Shown here piece after piece: positions 42,328-49,823 of a stretch of 64,000 bases of DNA. A program made the translations under genes and the position numbers. The number at the start of each line of letters is the position of its first letter. Position 1 is the stretch's first letter. This stretch comes from JBBQNR01 sp963774075 (GTDB lineage Bacteria > Actinomycetota > Thermoleophilia > Solirubrobacterales > JBBDJG01). The stretch is taken from the NCBI GenBank assembly GCA_963774075.1, contig CAVZDP010000003.1, forward strand, positions 434,001-498,000. The letters run 5' to 3'. The notes beneath the pieces are model-generated. The model did not search any database. It was not told where the DNA came from and worked only from the letters and a program-made list of their open reading frames with translations.

Positions 42328-43689
42328 CTAGGGGAGGAACACTCCCTGGCGGAAGAACACCTTCTCGTCGCCGCTTCCACAGATCTGCGGGCAGGTGCCC
42401 GAGGGCGGCGTGATGCTCCCGTCCGCGCCCCGGTCCTCGACCGTGGCGGACTGCCATGCGATCAGGCCTCGCTTGCGCTCCTTGATGTAGTTCGGCACGA
42501 GCGTGTCGGTCGTAGTCGAGAAGCTGCAGGTCGCACCGACCGTCGACAGCGGGTTGACCGCACACGTGACCGGCACGGAGAACTCCGAATCCAGCGAGCC
42601 CGGGTCGTCCTGGAAGCCGCCGTTGGCGAGGTCGGTGATCCTGATCGTCGATCCAAAGAGGACCTGGCCCGTGTAGTCGTCGCCGGCGAGGACGCAGCCC
42701 GCGGGGCCCGCGGCGGTGCACCGGACGTCGGTGAGGGAGCCGGCCAGCCTGAGGTCCGCCTCATCCGGGACCGTGAGCGTGTCGCCGGGAACGGCGTCGA
42801 GCCTCATCGAGCCATTTCCGGCCCCGGCTGTACCCGTCGTCAGGATCGACGACTCGAGCACCGGCGGGTTGCACGACGGCGAGTTCAGCGGCGTGATGTG
42901 GGTCATGTTCGAGGAGACGCACTTCCTGTACTCCGGCACCAGTGGAACGCGCAAAGGAGTGGCACCACCTGGACGCGGGAAGTTGATCTCGCGGCGAGCG
43001 GAGGTCTGCACGACCGCGGTCGTGCCGTCGAACCGGGTCCAGACGGCGCTCGCGCCACCGTTCTGCTCGGCCGCGACGTCCGGGTTGTCGGAGGTGAACC
43101 CGCTCTGGGAGATCTGCTCGACGGCCCCGAAGGCACCGCCGGAGGGCTGGAAGGCCCCCTCGATGAGGGTGTCGGCGCCAACCGTGCGAGACCAGACCGC
43201 CTCCACGTTCCCCTGGGGGTCCATCGAGACCGAGGGATGGAAGGCGGGCGAAAGCGAAACGCTGGCGACGTTGCTGAAGAGTTCCGTATTCGAGGCCTTG
43301 TAGGCGGACTGGATCCTGTTTGTGGTCGTGTTGGTCCACACGGCCACGGCCTCGCCGGTCGGGGCGGTAGCCACCTTCGGCTCGAACGCGTTCTCGCCGG
43401 CGGGCGAGATCGTCTGCGTGATACCGAAGCTGAGGGCTCCAGCGGGACGCACCGAGGCCTGGATGCGGTCGTTGCTGCCGTCGTTCTTGACCCAGACCGC
43501 GACGGCACGGCCGACGCCGTCCACCGCGACGTCCGGGTTGAACGCCTGTGACCCCGTGGGGGTCGCCGAGACGTTGACCGGGAAGTACCATCCCGGCGCG
43601 GCGAGCGCGCTCGTCGGCAGCGCCAGCAACACAAAAACCACTGCGAGCGGCAACAACCGCACGCCCCTTGCCCCTAGCCAAGACCTCAT
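42328..43689 (-). CDS. Secreted protein with beta-propeller-like repeats and a 40348-type C-terminal domain
   Basis: 453 residues, ATG 43689. A signal peptide (LPLAVVFVLLALPTSALA) is clear. Residues about 40-220 contain three to four repeats of the type FNPDVAVDGVGRAVAVWVKN and FEPKVATAPTGEAVAVWTN, as in blade repeats. The second half, from FPRPGGATPLRVPLVPEYRKC to FFRQGVFLP, is homologous to the whole mature 40348 protein. The domain order suggests a propeller fused to the unknown domain. Function unknown, probably at the cell surface. A hairpin follows at 42269-42300. Confidence 0.8.
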   Translation of the reverse strand: MRSWLGARGVRLLPLAVVFVLLALPTSALAAPGWYFPVNVSATPTGSQAFNPDVAVDGVGRAVAVWVKNDGSNDRIQASVRPAGALSFGITQTISPAGENAFEPKVATAPTGEAVAVWTNTTTNRIQSAYKASNTELFSNVASVSLSPAFHPSVSMDPQGNVEAVWSRTVGADTLIEGAFQPSGGAFGAVEQISQSGFTSDNPDVAAEQNGGASAVWTRFDGTTAVVQTSARREINFPRPGGATPLRVPLVPEYRKCVSSNMTHITPLNSPSCNPPVLESSILTTGTAGAGNGSMRLDAVPGDTLTVPDEADLRLAGSLTDVRCTAAGPAGCVLAGDDYTGQVLFGSTIRITDLANGGFQDDPGSLDSEFSVPVTCAVNPLSTVGATCSFSTTTDTLVPNYIKERKRGLIAWQSATVEDRGADGSITPPSGTCPQICGSGDEKVFFRQGVFLP

Positions 43690-43828
43690 CGATGCGCCTC
43701 CTAAAAAGGAATCCCTAGACGGGCCGTAGCTTAGCAGCGATGAGGAGGCCGATGCGAGGCAGGTTCCGTGCCGTCACGGCCCCCAGCCGCCGCAAGATCC
43801 AAAAAGCGTTACGCCGCGCGCCGCCCGA

Positions 43829-44041
43829 CTACCACCGGCTCTCGGAGTCGCGGGTGATGGCTCGCTTCTTGGTCGGGTACTGGCGGTTGTAGACCGTGAA
43901 GGCGACCGCGATCGTCGTTCCGACGATGACCCCGAGCACCAGCCAGTCCGACCAGTGATCGACCACTTCCGTGACCGCCAGGACCAGCACAGCGGCCACC
44001 AGTGCCACGATCAGGGCTTGCAACCAGAACGCCGAGCGCAA
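43829..44041 (-). CDS. Small two-helix membrane protein
   Basis: 70 residues, ATG 44041. Two hydrophobic segments (FWLQALIVALVAAVLVLAV and WLVLGVIVGTTIAVAFTVY) are separated by a short loop, and the tail NRQYPTKKRAITRDSESRW is basic and probably cytoplasmic. No known family is recognised. It is divergent to the universal stress gene 80 bases away, which suggests, but does not prove, a shared stress response. A longer overlapping frame at 43809-44075 lacks membrane character and is not used. Confidence 0.65.
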   Translation of the reverse strand: MRSAFWLQALIVALVAAVLVLAVTEVVDHWSDWLVLGVIVGTTIAVAFTVYNRQYPTKKRAITRDSESRW

Positions 44042-44121
44042 ATACTCCTCCTCCGCTGGTGTACATGAGCATCATAACCGGGCATTAGCAGCCCGGCCAA
44101 GCGAGACAGAGAAGGAGTGAG

Positions 44122-44556
44122 ATGATCGAGACGATCGCGGTGGGCACCGACGGGTCGGGGACAGCTTCCAAGGCCGTCGACTTCGCGCTCGACCTGGCGG
44201 AGAAGTACCAGGCGCGGCTGGTGGTGGCAAGCTCCTACAGGCCGGTCAGCGAGGGTAAGGTCAGGGAGGAGCAGCGCGACGCTCCGGAAGACATCCAGTG
44301 GTCGATCAACCCGATGCAGGAGGTGGAGGCGAACCTGAAGGCGGTCGAGGATCTCGCCCGCGAGCGAGGAGTCACGGCCACGAGCGCTGCCCGTGAAGGC
44401 GATCCCGCCGACGTGCTGGTCGAGATAGCGGAGGAGCACAACGCCGATCTGCTGGTGGTCGGAAACAAGGGGATGCAGAGGAGGGTCCTGGGCAGCGTCC
44501 CAAACAGCGTTTCCCACAAGGCTCCCTGCTCGGTCGTGATCGTGAAGACCACCTGA
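44122..44556 (+). CDS. Universal stress protein (UspA family)
   Basis: 144 residues from ATG 44122, with GAAGGAGTG upstream. ETIAVGTDGSGTASKAVDFAL is the first strand with the GTDGS start of the family. GNKGMQRRVLGSVPNSVSH (about 117-135) is the G-x2-G-x9-G-S/N ATP-binding loop. The length matches a single Usp domain, and it is cytoplasmic. Members bind ATP or cyclic nucleotides and accumulate in stress or starvation. It converges with the 44577 gene, separated by 20 bases. Confidence 0.9.
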   Translation: MIETIAVGTDGSGTASKAVDFALDLAEKYQARLVVASSYRPVSEGKVREEQRDAPEDIQWSINPMQEVEANLKAVEDLARERGVTATSAAREGDPADVLVEIAEEHNADLLVVGNKGMQRRVLGSVPNSVSHKAPCSVVIVKTT

Positions 44557-44576
44557 GGGAGCACCTGAGCGGAGCC

Positions 44577-45146
44577 TCAACCCAGCGGTGGCACCGGCCC
44601 CGTGACGTCGGCACCATCCGGAGCCAGGTCGAAGCAAACTCGCTTGCAGCGCGTGCTCGTGACGAGTGTTTGTGCTCGCCATGCAAACGGGGCCCCGGCC
44701 ACCAGCGGCTCGAGCCCTGCACGCGGCACGCGGAGCGACACGCTCAGGCGGTCCGGACGCCACACGCTCAGGCGGCTCACGCGGGAATCCTTGCCGGGAA
44801 GCCTTCGGAACAGGAAGCCAGCCGTTCGCCCACCGCCGAAGCGAACGACGGCAAAGTAGCGTCGGCCCGAGCCGGCGTCGAGGTGCACGACGACGTACCC
44901 GCGCCCTCGCACGTCGCTCGAGCGCCACGCCCGCCAGGTGGCGAGGGCGAAGGTGAGTCCGTTCGAGCTCCACGACGCGTCGACCTCGCGCAGGTCGAGT
45001 CGGGACCGGACGTCGTCGGGGTCGAGGACCTCTTGCCGGGCGACCGGGGCCTGCGCTTCGGTTGCGGCTCTCGACTGAACGGCCGCTCCAAGCCCGAGCA
45101 GCGCGGTCGCGGCAACGACCGCCAGGGCAGACGCCGGAGCTGTCAT
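44577..45146 (-). CDS. Secreted or anchored protein of unknown function upstream of the Mau-like module
   Basis: 189 residues, ATG 45146. Residues 1-28 (ASALAVVAATALLGLGAAVQS) form a signal peptide or anchor. The mature part is beta-rich, with RGRGYVVVHLDAGSGRRYFAVV and GRTAGFLFRRLPG, ending in a Cys pair (RCKRVCFDLAPDG). I do not recognise a family. It overlaps nothing and lies 11 bases downstream of the MauE-like gene on the same strand, so the two are co-transcribed. It may be an exported partner of that module, but this is only context. Confidence 0.65.
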   Translation of the reverse strand: MTAPASALAVVAATALLGLGAAVQSRAATEAQAPVARQEVLDPDDVRSRLDLREVDASWSSNGLTFALATWRAWRSSDVRGRGYVVVHLDAGSGRRYFAVVRFGGGRTAGFLFRRLPGKDSRVSRLSVWRPDRLSVSLRVPRAGLEPLVAGAPFAWRAQTLVTSTRCKRVCFDLAPDGADVTGPVPPLG

Positions 45147-45157
45147 GGGCGGCGACT

Positions 45158-45676
45158 TCACCGCCGGAGAAGGCTCGCCGCCTCTCGCGCGGTCCAGAGC
45201 GCGAGCGCTATGCCCGCCGCGAGCAGGGTGGCCGCGAGCACCTCGCCGCCCTCGGGCGCTTCGACCACGCGGAAGCCGGGTTCGCTGGCGCCGCCCGCCA
45301 GCGCAAGCGCGCCAAGCACGACCAGCGCTGCGTTGCGTGCGAGCAGAAACCGGTAGTCGCGCCGCGCCTGGCCGCCGAAGCACGCACACGGTAGCCGGGC
45401 GCCCCCCAGCCTGGCCGCGCGTGCCGTTGCGAGAGAGAAAACGGCCAGAAGGGGCAGTGCCAGCAGTGCCGTGGCCCGTGGCCCCGCGGCAACGAAGACG
45501 ATCGGGATGGCGATCTCGACGAGCGGAACTCCAATCTGGGCGAGCCGCTCGGCGGGGCCGAGCCGGTATTCGCCCAGAGACGCCCGCCAGCGGCTGGGAC
45601 GCACCAGCTTTGCCAGCGACGCCCAGGCGAATGTCGCTGCAAGCGCTCCCGCTGCGAGGACGGCGACGGAGCTCAT
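45158..45676 (-). CDS. MauE/DoxX-type membrane protein
   Basis: 172 residues, ATG 45676. The frame is open to 45979, but that part is antisense to the MauD-like gene. It has four membrane segments, LAATFAWASLAKLVRPSRW with the family's first-helix pattern, and CACFGGQARRDYRF, the Cys pair of MauE proteins. MauE is needed in methylotrophs for correct disulfide formation in methylamine dehydrogenase. It lies divergent to the MauD-like gene (45771), with 95 bases between, and starts the 45158-44577 transcript. Confidence 0.75.
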   Translation of the reverse strand: MSSVAVLAAGALAATFAWASLAKLVRPSRWRASLGEYRLGPAERLAQIGVPLVEIAIPIVFVAAGPRATALLALPLLAVFSLATARAARLGGARLPCACFGGQARRDYRFLLARNAALVVLGALALAGGASEPGFRVVEAPEGGEVLAATLLAAGIALALWTAREAASLLRR

Positions 45677-45770
45677 CGGTTCGGGAACGATAGAAGGGCA
45701 GCCGATACCCTGTGCCACCGCCGGCCGGGAGAGCCGGCGGGCGTGAGGCCCGAACCGTTGGGAGGCATGC

Positions 45771-46349
45771 TTGGAAGGCTGGTGGGCCGCTTCATATGTG
45801 GTGCTCTGGATTCTCGTCGCCCTTCTGTGCGTGACTGTGATCGCGCTCGCGCGCCAGATCGGCACCCTGCACCTGCGCCTGGGCCCGCGCGGCGCGCTCG
45901 AGGTCGACGACGAAGGTCCTCCTTTGGGCCAGGCGCTGGAGTCCGTGGAGGTGACCGACTCCGCCGAGCGGGTGGTCACGATCGCTGCGCGCGGGGAGGC
46001 TCAGCTCCTTTTGTTCGTCTCGCCCGGGTGTCCGGCGTGCGACCAGGTGATCCCCTCCCTGCCGGCGATCGCGGCCGGAGGCGAGATCTCCCCTTACGTT
46101 CTCTGCGACGGCGACGCTCGCGACGCGGCGCTGCTCGCGCGCGAGCGCCGGCTGGACGCGCCGGTCGTCCCCGCTTCCCGCCTCGCGGCCGAGCTCGAGG
46201 TGCCGGGCACTCCTTTCGCGCTCGTGCTCGACGCGCACGGCGTCGTGCGGGCGAAGGGTACGGTCAACAACCTCGAGCAGATGGAGGGCCTCACCCACAC
46301 TGCGCGCCGCCGTCTCGCCGACGCCCTCGAGGAGGCGCGCGCGGCGTGA
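45771..46349 (+). CDS. MauD-like membrane-anchored thioredoxin-fold protein
   Basis: 192 residues from TTG 45771, with GGGAGG at 45760-45765. SYVVLWILVALLCVTVIALA (residues 8-27) is the membrane anchor. A thioredoxin-fold domain follows with FVSPGCPACDQVIPSLP (CxxC at 87 and 90) and a C-terminal GTPFALVLDAHGVVRAKGTV carrying the cis-Pro loop. It fits MauD, the periplasmic-side redox partner that helps to form disulfides in the methylamine dehydrogenase light chain. The next gene (MauA-like) overlaps its stop by 4 bases. Confidence 0.8.
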   Translation: MEGWWAASYVVLWILVALLCVTVIALARQIGTLHLRLGPRGALEVDDEGPPLGQALESVEVTDSAERVVTIAARGEAQLLLFVSPGCPACDQVIPSLPAIAAGGEISPYVLCDGDARDAALLARERRLDAPVVPASRLAAELEVPGTPFALVLDAHGVVRAKGTVNNLEQMEGLTHTARRRLADALEEARAA

Positions 46350-46879
46350 CCCTGGAGCAGGGAGCGGAGCGGGCAGCGATTGCGCTCGCCGGGCGCACGA
46401 GCCGCAGGTCTTTCATCGGCCGGCTCGGCGCGGCGGTCGTCGCGCTCGTGAGTGGGCGCTTCGTCGCCGAGGCGCTCCGGCCGGAGCGAGCCGGAGCCTT
46501 CCACATCTGTGGCCACATCTATACGACCGGATCGTGCCCGCACCCGTACTCGCCGCTGACTCGGATCGACCGCTACGGCTACCCGGTGCATCCGCGCCAC
46601 GGCTATCCGGTCGACGACGCCGGCGACATCTACACGTCGCGCGAGCAATCACGCCGCAAGATCTGCCAGCAGGTCGTGCCAGAGCGATACGAGTTCACCG
46701 GCAACCCGCGCTTCGGAGGAGGCTGGAGCCGCTGCTGCAACGACCGCATCCGCCGCATCTACGACTGCTGCTCGTACTCGGACAGGCGGATCAACGGCGA
46801 TGCAGGCGTTACCGGTTACTGCTACGGAGGCCGCAAGGTGTTCTGCATCGCCTACCGTGACACCAGCATCAGGTGCTGA
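46346..46879 (+). CDS. MauA-like (methylamine dehydrogenase light chain-like) protein without the TTQ tryptophan pair
   Basis: 177 residues from GTG 46346, overlapping MauD-like by 4 bases. SRRSFIGRLGAAVVALVSG (about 19-37) is a twin-arginine signal. The mature part has ten Cys, with FHICGHIYTTGSCPHP at the start and GGGWSRCCND, YDCCSYSD and GYCYGGRKVFC near the end, like MauA. Trp127 is the only Trp in the protein. At the position of MauA's second TTQ Trp there appears to be a Tyr (GYCYG). TTQ needs two Trp residues, so this protein cannot build it. It is probably exported folded with five disulfides; its activity is unknown. Confidence 0.75.
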   Translation: MTLEQGAERAAIALAGRTSRRSFIGRLGAAVVALVSGRFVAEALRPERAGAFHICGHIYTTGSCPHPYSPLTRIDRYGYPVHPRHGYPVDDAGDIYTSREQSRRKICQQVVPERYEFTGNPRFGGGWSRCCNDRIRRIYDCCSYSDRRINGDAGVTGYCYGGRKVFCIAYRDTSIRC

Positions 46880-46950
46880 GCGAGCCTCTGATCGTCGTGC
46901 TCGTCGTGGCGTCGGTCGTGGCGGGGCTCTCCACGCTCTACAGCCCGTGA
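46873..46950 (+). CDS. 25-residue single-helix membrane peptide
   Basis: From GTG 46873 the frame reads VLSEPLIVVLVVASVVAG LSTLYSP and stops at TGA 46948-46950. It overlaps the MauA-like stop by 7 bases. Residues 5-20 are strongly hydrophobic, so the peptide would cross the membrane once. It sits tightly between two genes of the module, with the next ATG only 9 bases away, and the frame has no other use. Size and position fit a small subunit or assembly factor. Expression is not shown. Confidence 0.45.
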   Translation: MLSEPLIVVLVVASVVAGLSTLYSP

Positions 46951-46959
46951 GGGCTCTCG

Positions 46960-47556
46960 ATGGCAGAGACCATCGTCCCCGTGGTTCACGGCGGCAAGCG
47001 CTTCAACTACATGACATCGGTCGCCCTCCATGCACTGGCGGCGACGGGGGCGGCTGCGGCGCTAGGGGGATTACTCGGCCTGGCGGGAGCGCTGGCCGGA
47101 GCGCCGTGGGGAGCGGCCGGCCCGGCTGTGGTCTGCGCCGTCGCCGCGCTCTACCTGCTGCGCGAGGCTGCCGGCGTGCCGGTCCCGATCCCCGATCGCC
47201 ATCGCCAGGTCCCGGACTGGTGGCGAACCTTCTTCTCGCCGCCGGCCGCGGCGATCCTCTACGGAGCCGGATTGGGGATCGGCTTCCTCACCTTCCTGAC
47301 CTTCGGCACCTTTGTCGCTGTCGCGGCGGGCGCGGTCGTGTCCGGGCATCCCCTGGTCGGGCTCGCGATCTGCGCGCCGTTTGGGTTCGCGCGGGGCATC
47401 TCGGTGCTCGTGGCGCGGCGCGCGCGAAGCGGTGAGGAGGCGGCGGCGGTCGTCGACCGCCTCGAGCGTGTCGCGTCGGGCGCCGCGCCGCGAGCGCTCA
47501 ACGTAGCGGCGCTGGCGATGCTGGCGCTCACCGCGCTCGTGGTCGCCCTTTCCTAG
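46960..47556 (+). CDS. Polytopic membrane protein at the end of the Mau-like operon
   Basis: 198 residues from ATG 46960. Five or more hydrophobic stretches are visible, including VALHALAATGAAAALGGLL, AAGPAVVCAVAALYLL, GFLTFLTFGTFVAVAAGAVV and the last ALNVAALAMLALTALVVAL. A DsbD/CcdA-like TM protein (MauF) often follows the mau genes, and this could be its functional counterpart. I see no paired Cys in the helices, so electron transfer of the CcdA type is not supported. Its stop codon TAG is the first triplet of palindrome copy B. Confidence 0.68.
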   Translation: MAETIVPVVHGGKRFNYMTSVALHALAATGAAAALGGLLGLAGALAGAPWGAAGPAVVCAVAALYLLREAAGVPVPIPDRHRQVPDWWRTFFSPPAAAILYGAGLGIGFLTFLTFGTFVAVAAGAVVSGHPLVGLAICAPFGFARGISVLVARRARSGEEAAAVVDRLERVASGAAPRALNVAALAMLALTALVVALS

Positions 47557-47719
47557 TGGCCCTTCCCGAAACGTTTCACCGGAAACCGCGGCCTCCGGAA
47601 CCGACATGCGGCGTCCTCGGTCGCCCACGTACTCACCGAGTACGCGGGCTCCCGGCGTCCTTGCCTGCCGGCCCCGGAGTCTCGCCGTTTCCAGGCGAAC
47701 GTTCCGAGAAGGACCACTA
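47554..47719 (+). repeat. Large palindromic repeat, copy B
   Basis: The arms are TAGTGGCCCTTCCCGAAACG... (from 47554) and its near-reverse-complement ending in ...GGACCACTA (47719), matching over about 40 bases. Inside lie GCGTCCTCGGTCG (47611-47623), an imperfect central stem (CCACGTACTC / GAGTACGCGG, 3-base loop; one mismatch) and GCGTCCTTG (47656-47664). The left TAG is the stop of the 46960 gene, and the right end is 5 bases before the stop of the convergent SRPBCC gene. It shares the GCGTCCT core and arm motifs with copy C at 58435. Confidence 0.82.
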
Positions 47720-47723
47720 GGGC

Positions 47724-48182
47724 TCAGACATCATTGGTGCCCGCCGCGGCACGCTCGACCGCCGCGCGGTCGAGGGCGTCTATCGACTCCTGAAGCCAGC
47801 GACGCAGGATCCGCCGGCCGGCGACGATGCTCATGACGTGCAAGCCCACGTTGGGCGGGTCGATTCCGAACTCCGCGTCGACGAAGGTGCTGCCCTGTGC
47901 CTCGGTGAGCAGGAAGCGCGTGTAGGTCCCGATATCGACGCAGCGAATCAGGACCTCGCGGCAGTCCTCGAGGCGTTCGAGGGTGAACTCGTGGTCCTGG
48001 GCCTTGCCGCGCGGGCTCTTCACGACGCCGCGAAAACGGCAGCCTTGCTCGAGCTGCTCGCACTCGGCGTCGACGACGGTGGGCCACCATTCAGGGTGAC
48101 GGTTGGGGTCTCCGAGCAGGTCCCACACGATCTGCACCGGCGCCTCGATCATCACTTGCTGCTTGCACTGCCGGCTCGGCAT
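47724..48182 (-). CDS. SRPBCC (START/Bet v1-like) family protein
   Basis: 152 residues, ATG 48182. VMIEAPVQIVWDLLGDPNRHPEWWP (positions about 10-34) is the N-terminal strand and helix of the Polyketide_cyc/SRPBCC fold. The later strands (RFRGVVKSPRGKAQDHEFTL) and the C-terminal long helix (ILRRWLQESIDALDRAAVE) complete it. Such proteins bind hydrophobic ligands or act as cyclases and hydratases. No ligand can be named. It is soluble and converges with the Mau-like operon across palindrome B. Confidence 0.85.
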   Translation of the reverse strand: MPSRQCKQQVMIEAPVQIVWDLLGDPNRHPEWWPTVVDAECEQLEQGCRFRGVVKSPRGKAQDHEFTLERLEDCREVLIRCVDIGTYTRFLLTEAQGSTFVDAEFGIDPPNVGLHVMSIVAGRRILRRWLQESIDALDRAAVERAAAGTNDV

Positions 48183-48207
48183 CGCAAGGCAAGTTTGGCA
48201 GACGCCG

Positions 48208-48615
48208 TCAATCCACCTCGACCGCGGGATGACGCGAGCCGGTCTCGGGACTTGGGACCAGCGCTCGCCGGAAAAGCCGGTACGCGATGAACAGGATCAG
48301 GGCGCTGAAGGCGACCTCGAGTGCGCGCTGGGACAGCGAGTTCGCCACCACGGCTCCGGCCACCACGCCGAGGGGCGAAAGCGCGCCCAGCCAGAGCGCG
48401 TCGCCGAGGCGCAGGTTTCCGTACTGGGATTGGCGCCAGGCGCCGACGAGCGCCATCGGGACGATCGCCAGGAGCGAAGTCGCCTCCGCCTCGATGTGGT
48501 CGTGGCCGAGGAAGATGCTCAGCGCCGGCACGAACAGGATTCCGCCGCCGATCCCCATGAGACCGCCGGCCACCCCCGCGAGCACACCGATTGCCACCGC
48601 CGCCAGAACGCTCAC
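48208..48615 (-). CDS. TauE/SafE-type membrane protein, short half 1
   Basis: 135 residues, GTG 48615. About four membrane segments with GVAGGLMGIGGGILFVPAL, the glycine-rich TauE/SafE signature. Full-length family members are about 250 residues with eight segments made of two such halves. This gene codes for only one half and overlaps the other half-gene (48612-48974) by 4 bases. The pair probably assembles into one exporter. TauE/SafE proteins move sulfite, sulfoacetate or other anions out of the cell. Confidence 0.82.
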   Translation of the reverse strand: MSVLAAVAIGVLAGVAGGLMGIGGGILFVPALSIFLGHDHIEAEATSLLAIVPMALVGAWRQSQYGNLRLGDALWLGALSPLGVVAGAVVANSLSQRALEVAFSALILFIAYRLFRRALVPSPETGSRHPAVEVD

Positions 48616-48974
48616 GGAATCAGCAGCACCATCGCGACCGCCACCAACACGAGTGCGAACAGGAGCGAGATCGTCCGATCGGAGAGCCGCTGCTGGAACG
48701 CAGTGCCCGCCACGACTCCTGCGACGGCCGGCAGGCCGACGAGCAGGCCGTCCGCCACGTCCACGTTCCCATAGGTCGCGTGAGCTCCAACCGCGAGCGC
48801 CGCGATCAGCGCGATCGCCGCAAGCGACGTACCGGCCGCCTCGTGTTCGCCGTAGCCGAGCCAGAGCACGAGCAGCGGCACCATCACGACTCCGCCGCCG
48901 ACACCGAACAGCGCGCTGAACGCACCCGCTAGCGTTCCGATCAGCGCGAGCCGCGGGAGACGGGAGCCGCCCAT
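48612..48974 (-). CDS. TauE/SafE-type membrane protein, short half 2
   Basis: 120 residues, ATG 48974. LAGAFSALFGVGGGVVMVPLLVLW carries the same glycine-rich first-helix signature as the 48208 protein, followed by three more membrane segments. It is the upstream member of the pair; its TGA overlaps the GTG of the next gene. The two halves are more like each other than would be expected of a broken gene, and both keep the signature, so this looks like a natural two-gene transporter. It lies divergent to otsB, separated by 21 bases. Confidence 0.82.
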   Translation of the reverse strand: MGGSRLPRLALIGTLAGAFSALFGVGGGVVMVPLLVLWLGYGEHEAAGTSLAAIALIAALAVGAHATYGNVDVADGLLVGLPAVAGVVAGTAFQQRLSDRTISLLFALVLVAVAMVLLIP

Positions 48975-48995
48975 GGTGGGGCATACTAGAGCCGG

Positions 48996-49823
48996 GTGAG
49001 CGACGCCAACCGGGACAGAGGCGAGGAGCTCTTGACGCCCCTGCTCGAGCGGCCGGAGCGATCCGCCGTGCTGCTTGACATCGATGGGACGCTCGCGCCG
49101 ATCGTCGCCCGCGCGGAGGATTCGGAGGTGCCCGAGCCGACGAGCCGCCTGCTGGAGCGCCTGGCGTCCCGCTACGGGCTCGTTGCCTGCGTGTCCGGCA
49201 GAAGGGCCGAGGACGCCCGTCGGCTCGTCGGCGTGGATTCGCTCACGTACGTCGGCAACCACGGGCTCGAGCGGCTCTCGCCGGGCGCCGAAGAGGTTGA
49301 GATTTCGCTGGAGCTGGCTCGTCTCGACGAGGAGCTGCGCGCCTTCGCCGAGAGCGCCTATACCCCACGGCTCGAATCCCTTGGCGTGCGCCTCGAGGAC
49401 AAGCGCTCGATCTGGTCGTTCCACTGGCGCTCGGCCGAGGACGAACGGGCGGCCCGCGCAGCGCTCGAGGACGTCGCGGGCGCGGCCGAGCGACGCGGGC
49501 TAGCGCCGCACTGGGGTCGCAAGGTGCTCGAGGTGCGGCCGCCGCTCGGGGTCGACAAGGGCACGGCGGTTTCCGAGCTCGTGCGCGACGCGGGCTCTTC
49601 GGCGGCGCTTTACGCCGGCGACGACAACACCGACCTGCACGCCTTCCGGGCGCTGCGGCGGCTGCAGGAGGCCGGCCGGCTCGAAGGCGCCGTCTGCGTC
49701 GGCGTGCGCTCCGACGAGGCGCCCGCCGAGCTCGCGCGCGAATCGGACCTGCTGGTCGACGGGCCGGCCGGCGTGACGGAGCTGCTCGAGCGGCTCGCCA
49801 GATGCCCTTCACCGACTTCCTGA
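48996..49823 (+). CDS. otsB: Trehalose-6-phosphate phosphatase
   Basis: 275 residues from GTG 48996. VLLDIDGTLAPIV (about 24) is HAD motif I with both catalytic Asp residues. CVSGRRAEDARRLV contains motif II, WGRKVLEVRPPLGVDKG motif III with its Lys, and LYAGDDNTDLHAF motif IV. This is the full TPP-type HAD fold. It removes phosphate from trehalose-6-phosphate in the cytoplasm. The partner synthase otsA is not in the window. The downstream membrane protein overlaps it by 22 bases. Confidence 0.9.
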   Translation: MSDANRDRGEELLTPLLERPERSAVLLDIDGTLAPIVARAEDSEVPEPTSRLLERLASRYGLVACVSGRRAEDARRLVGVDSLTYVGNHGLERLSPGAEEVEISLELARLDEELRAFAESAYTPRLESLGVRLEDKRSIWSFHWRSAEDERAARAALEDVAGAAERRGLAPHWGRKVLEVRPPLGVDKGTAVSELVRDAGSSAALYAGDDNTDLHAFRALRRLQEAGRLEGAVCVGVRSDEAPAELARESDLLVDGPAGVTELLERLARCPSPTS

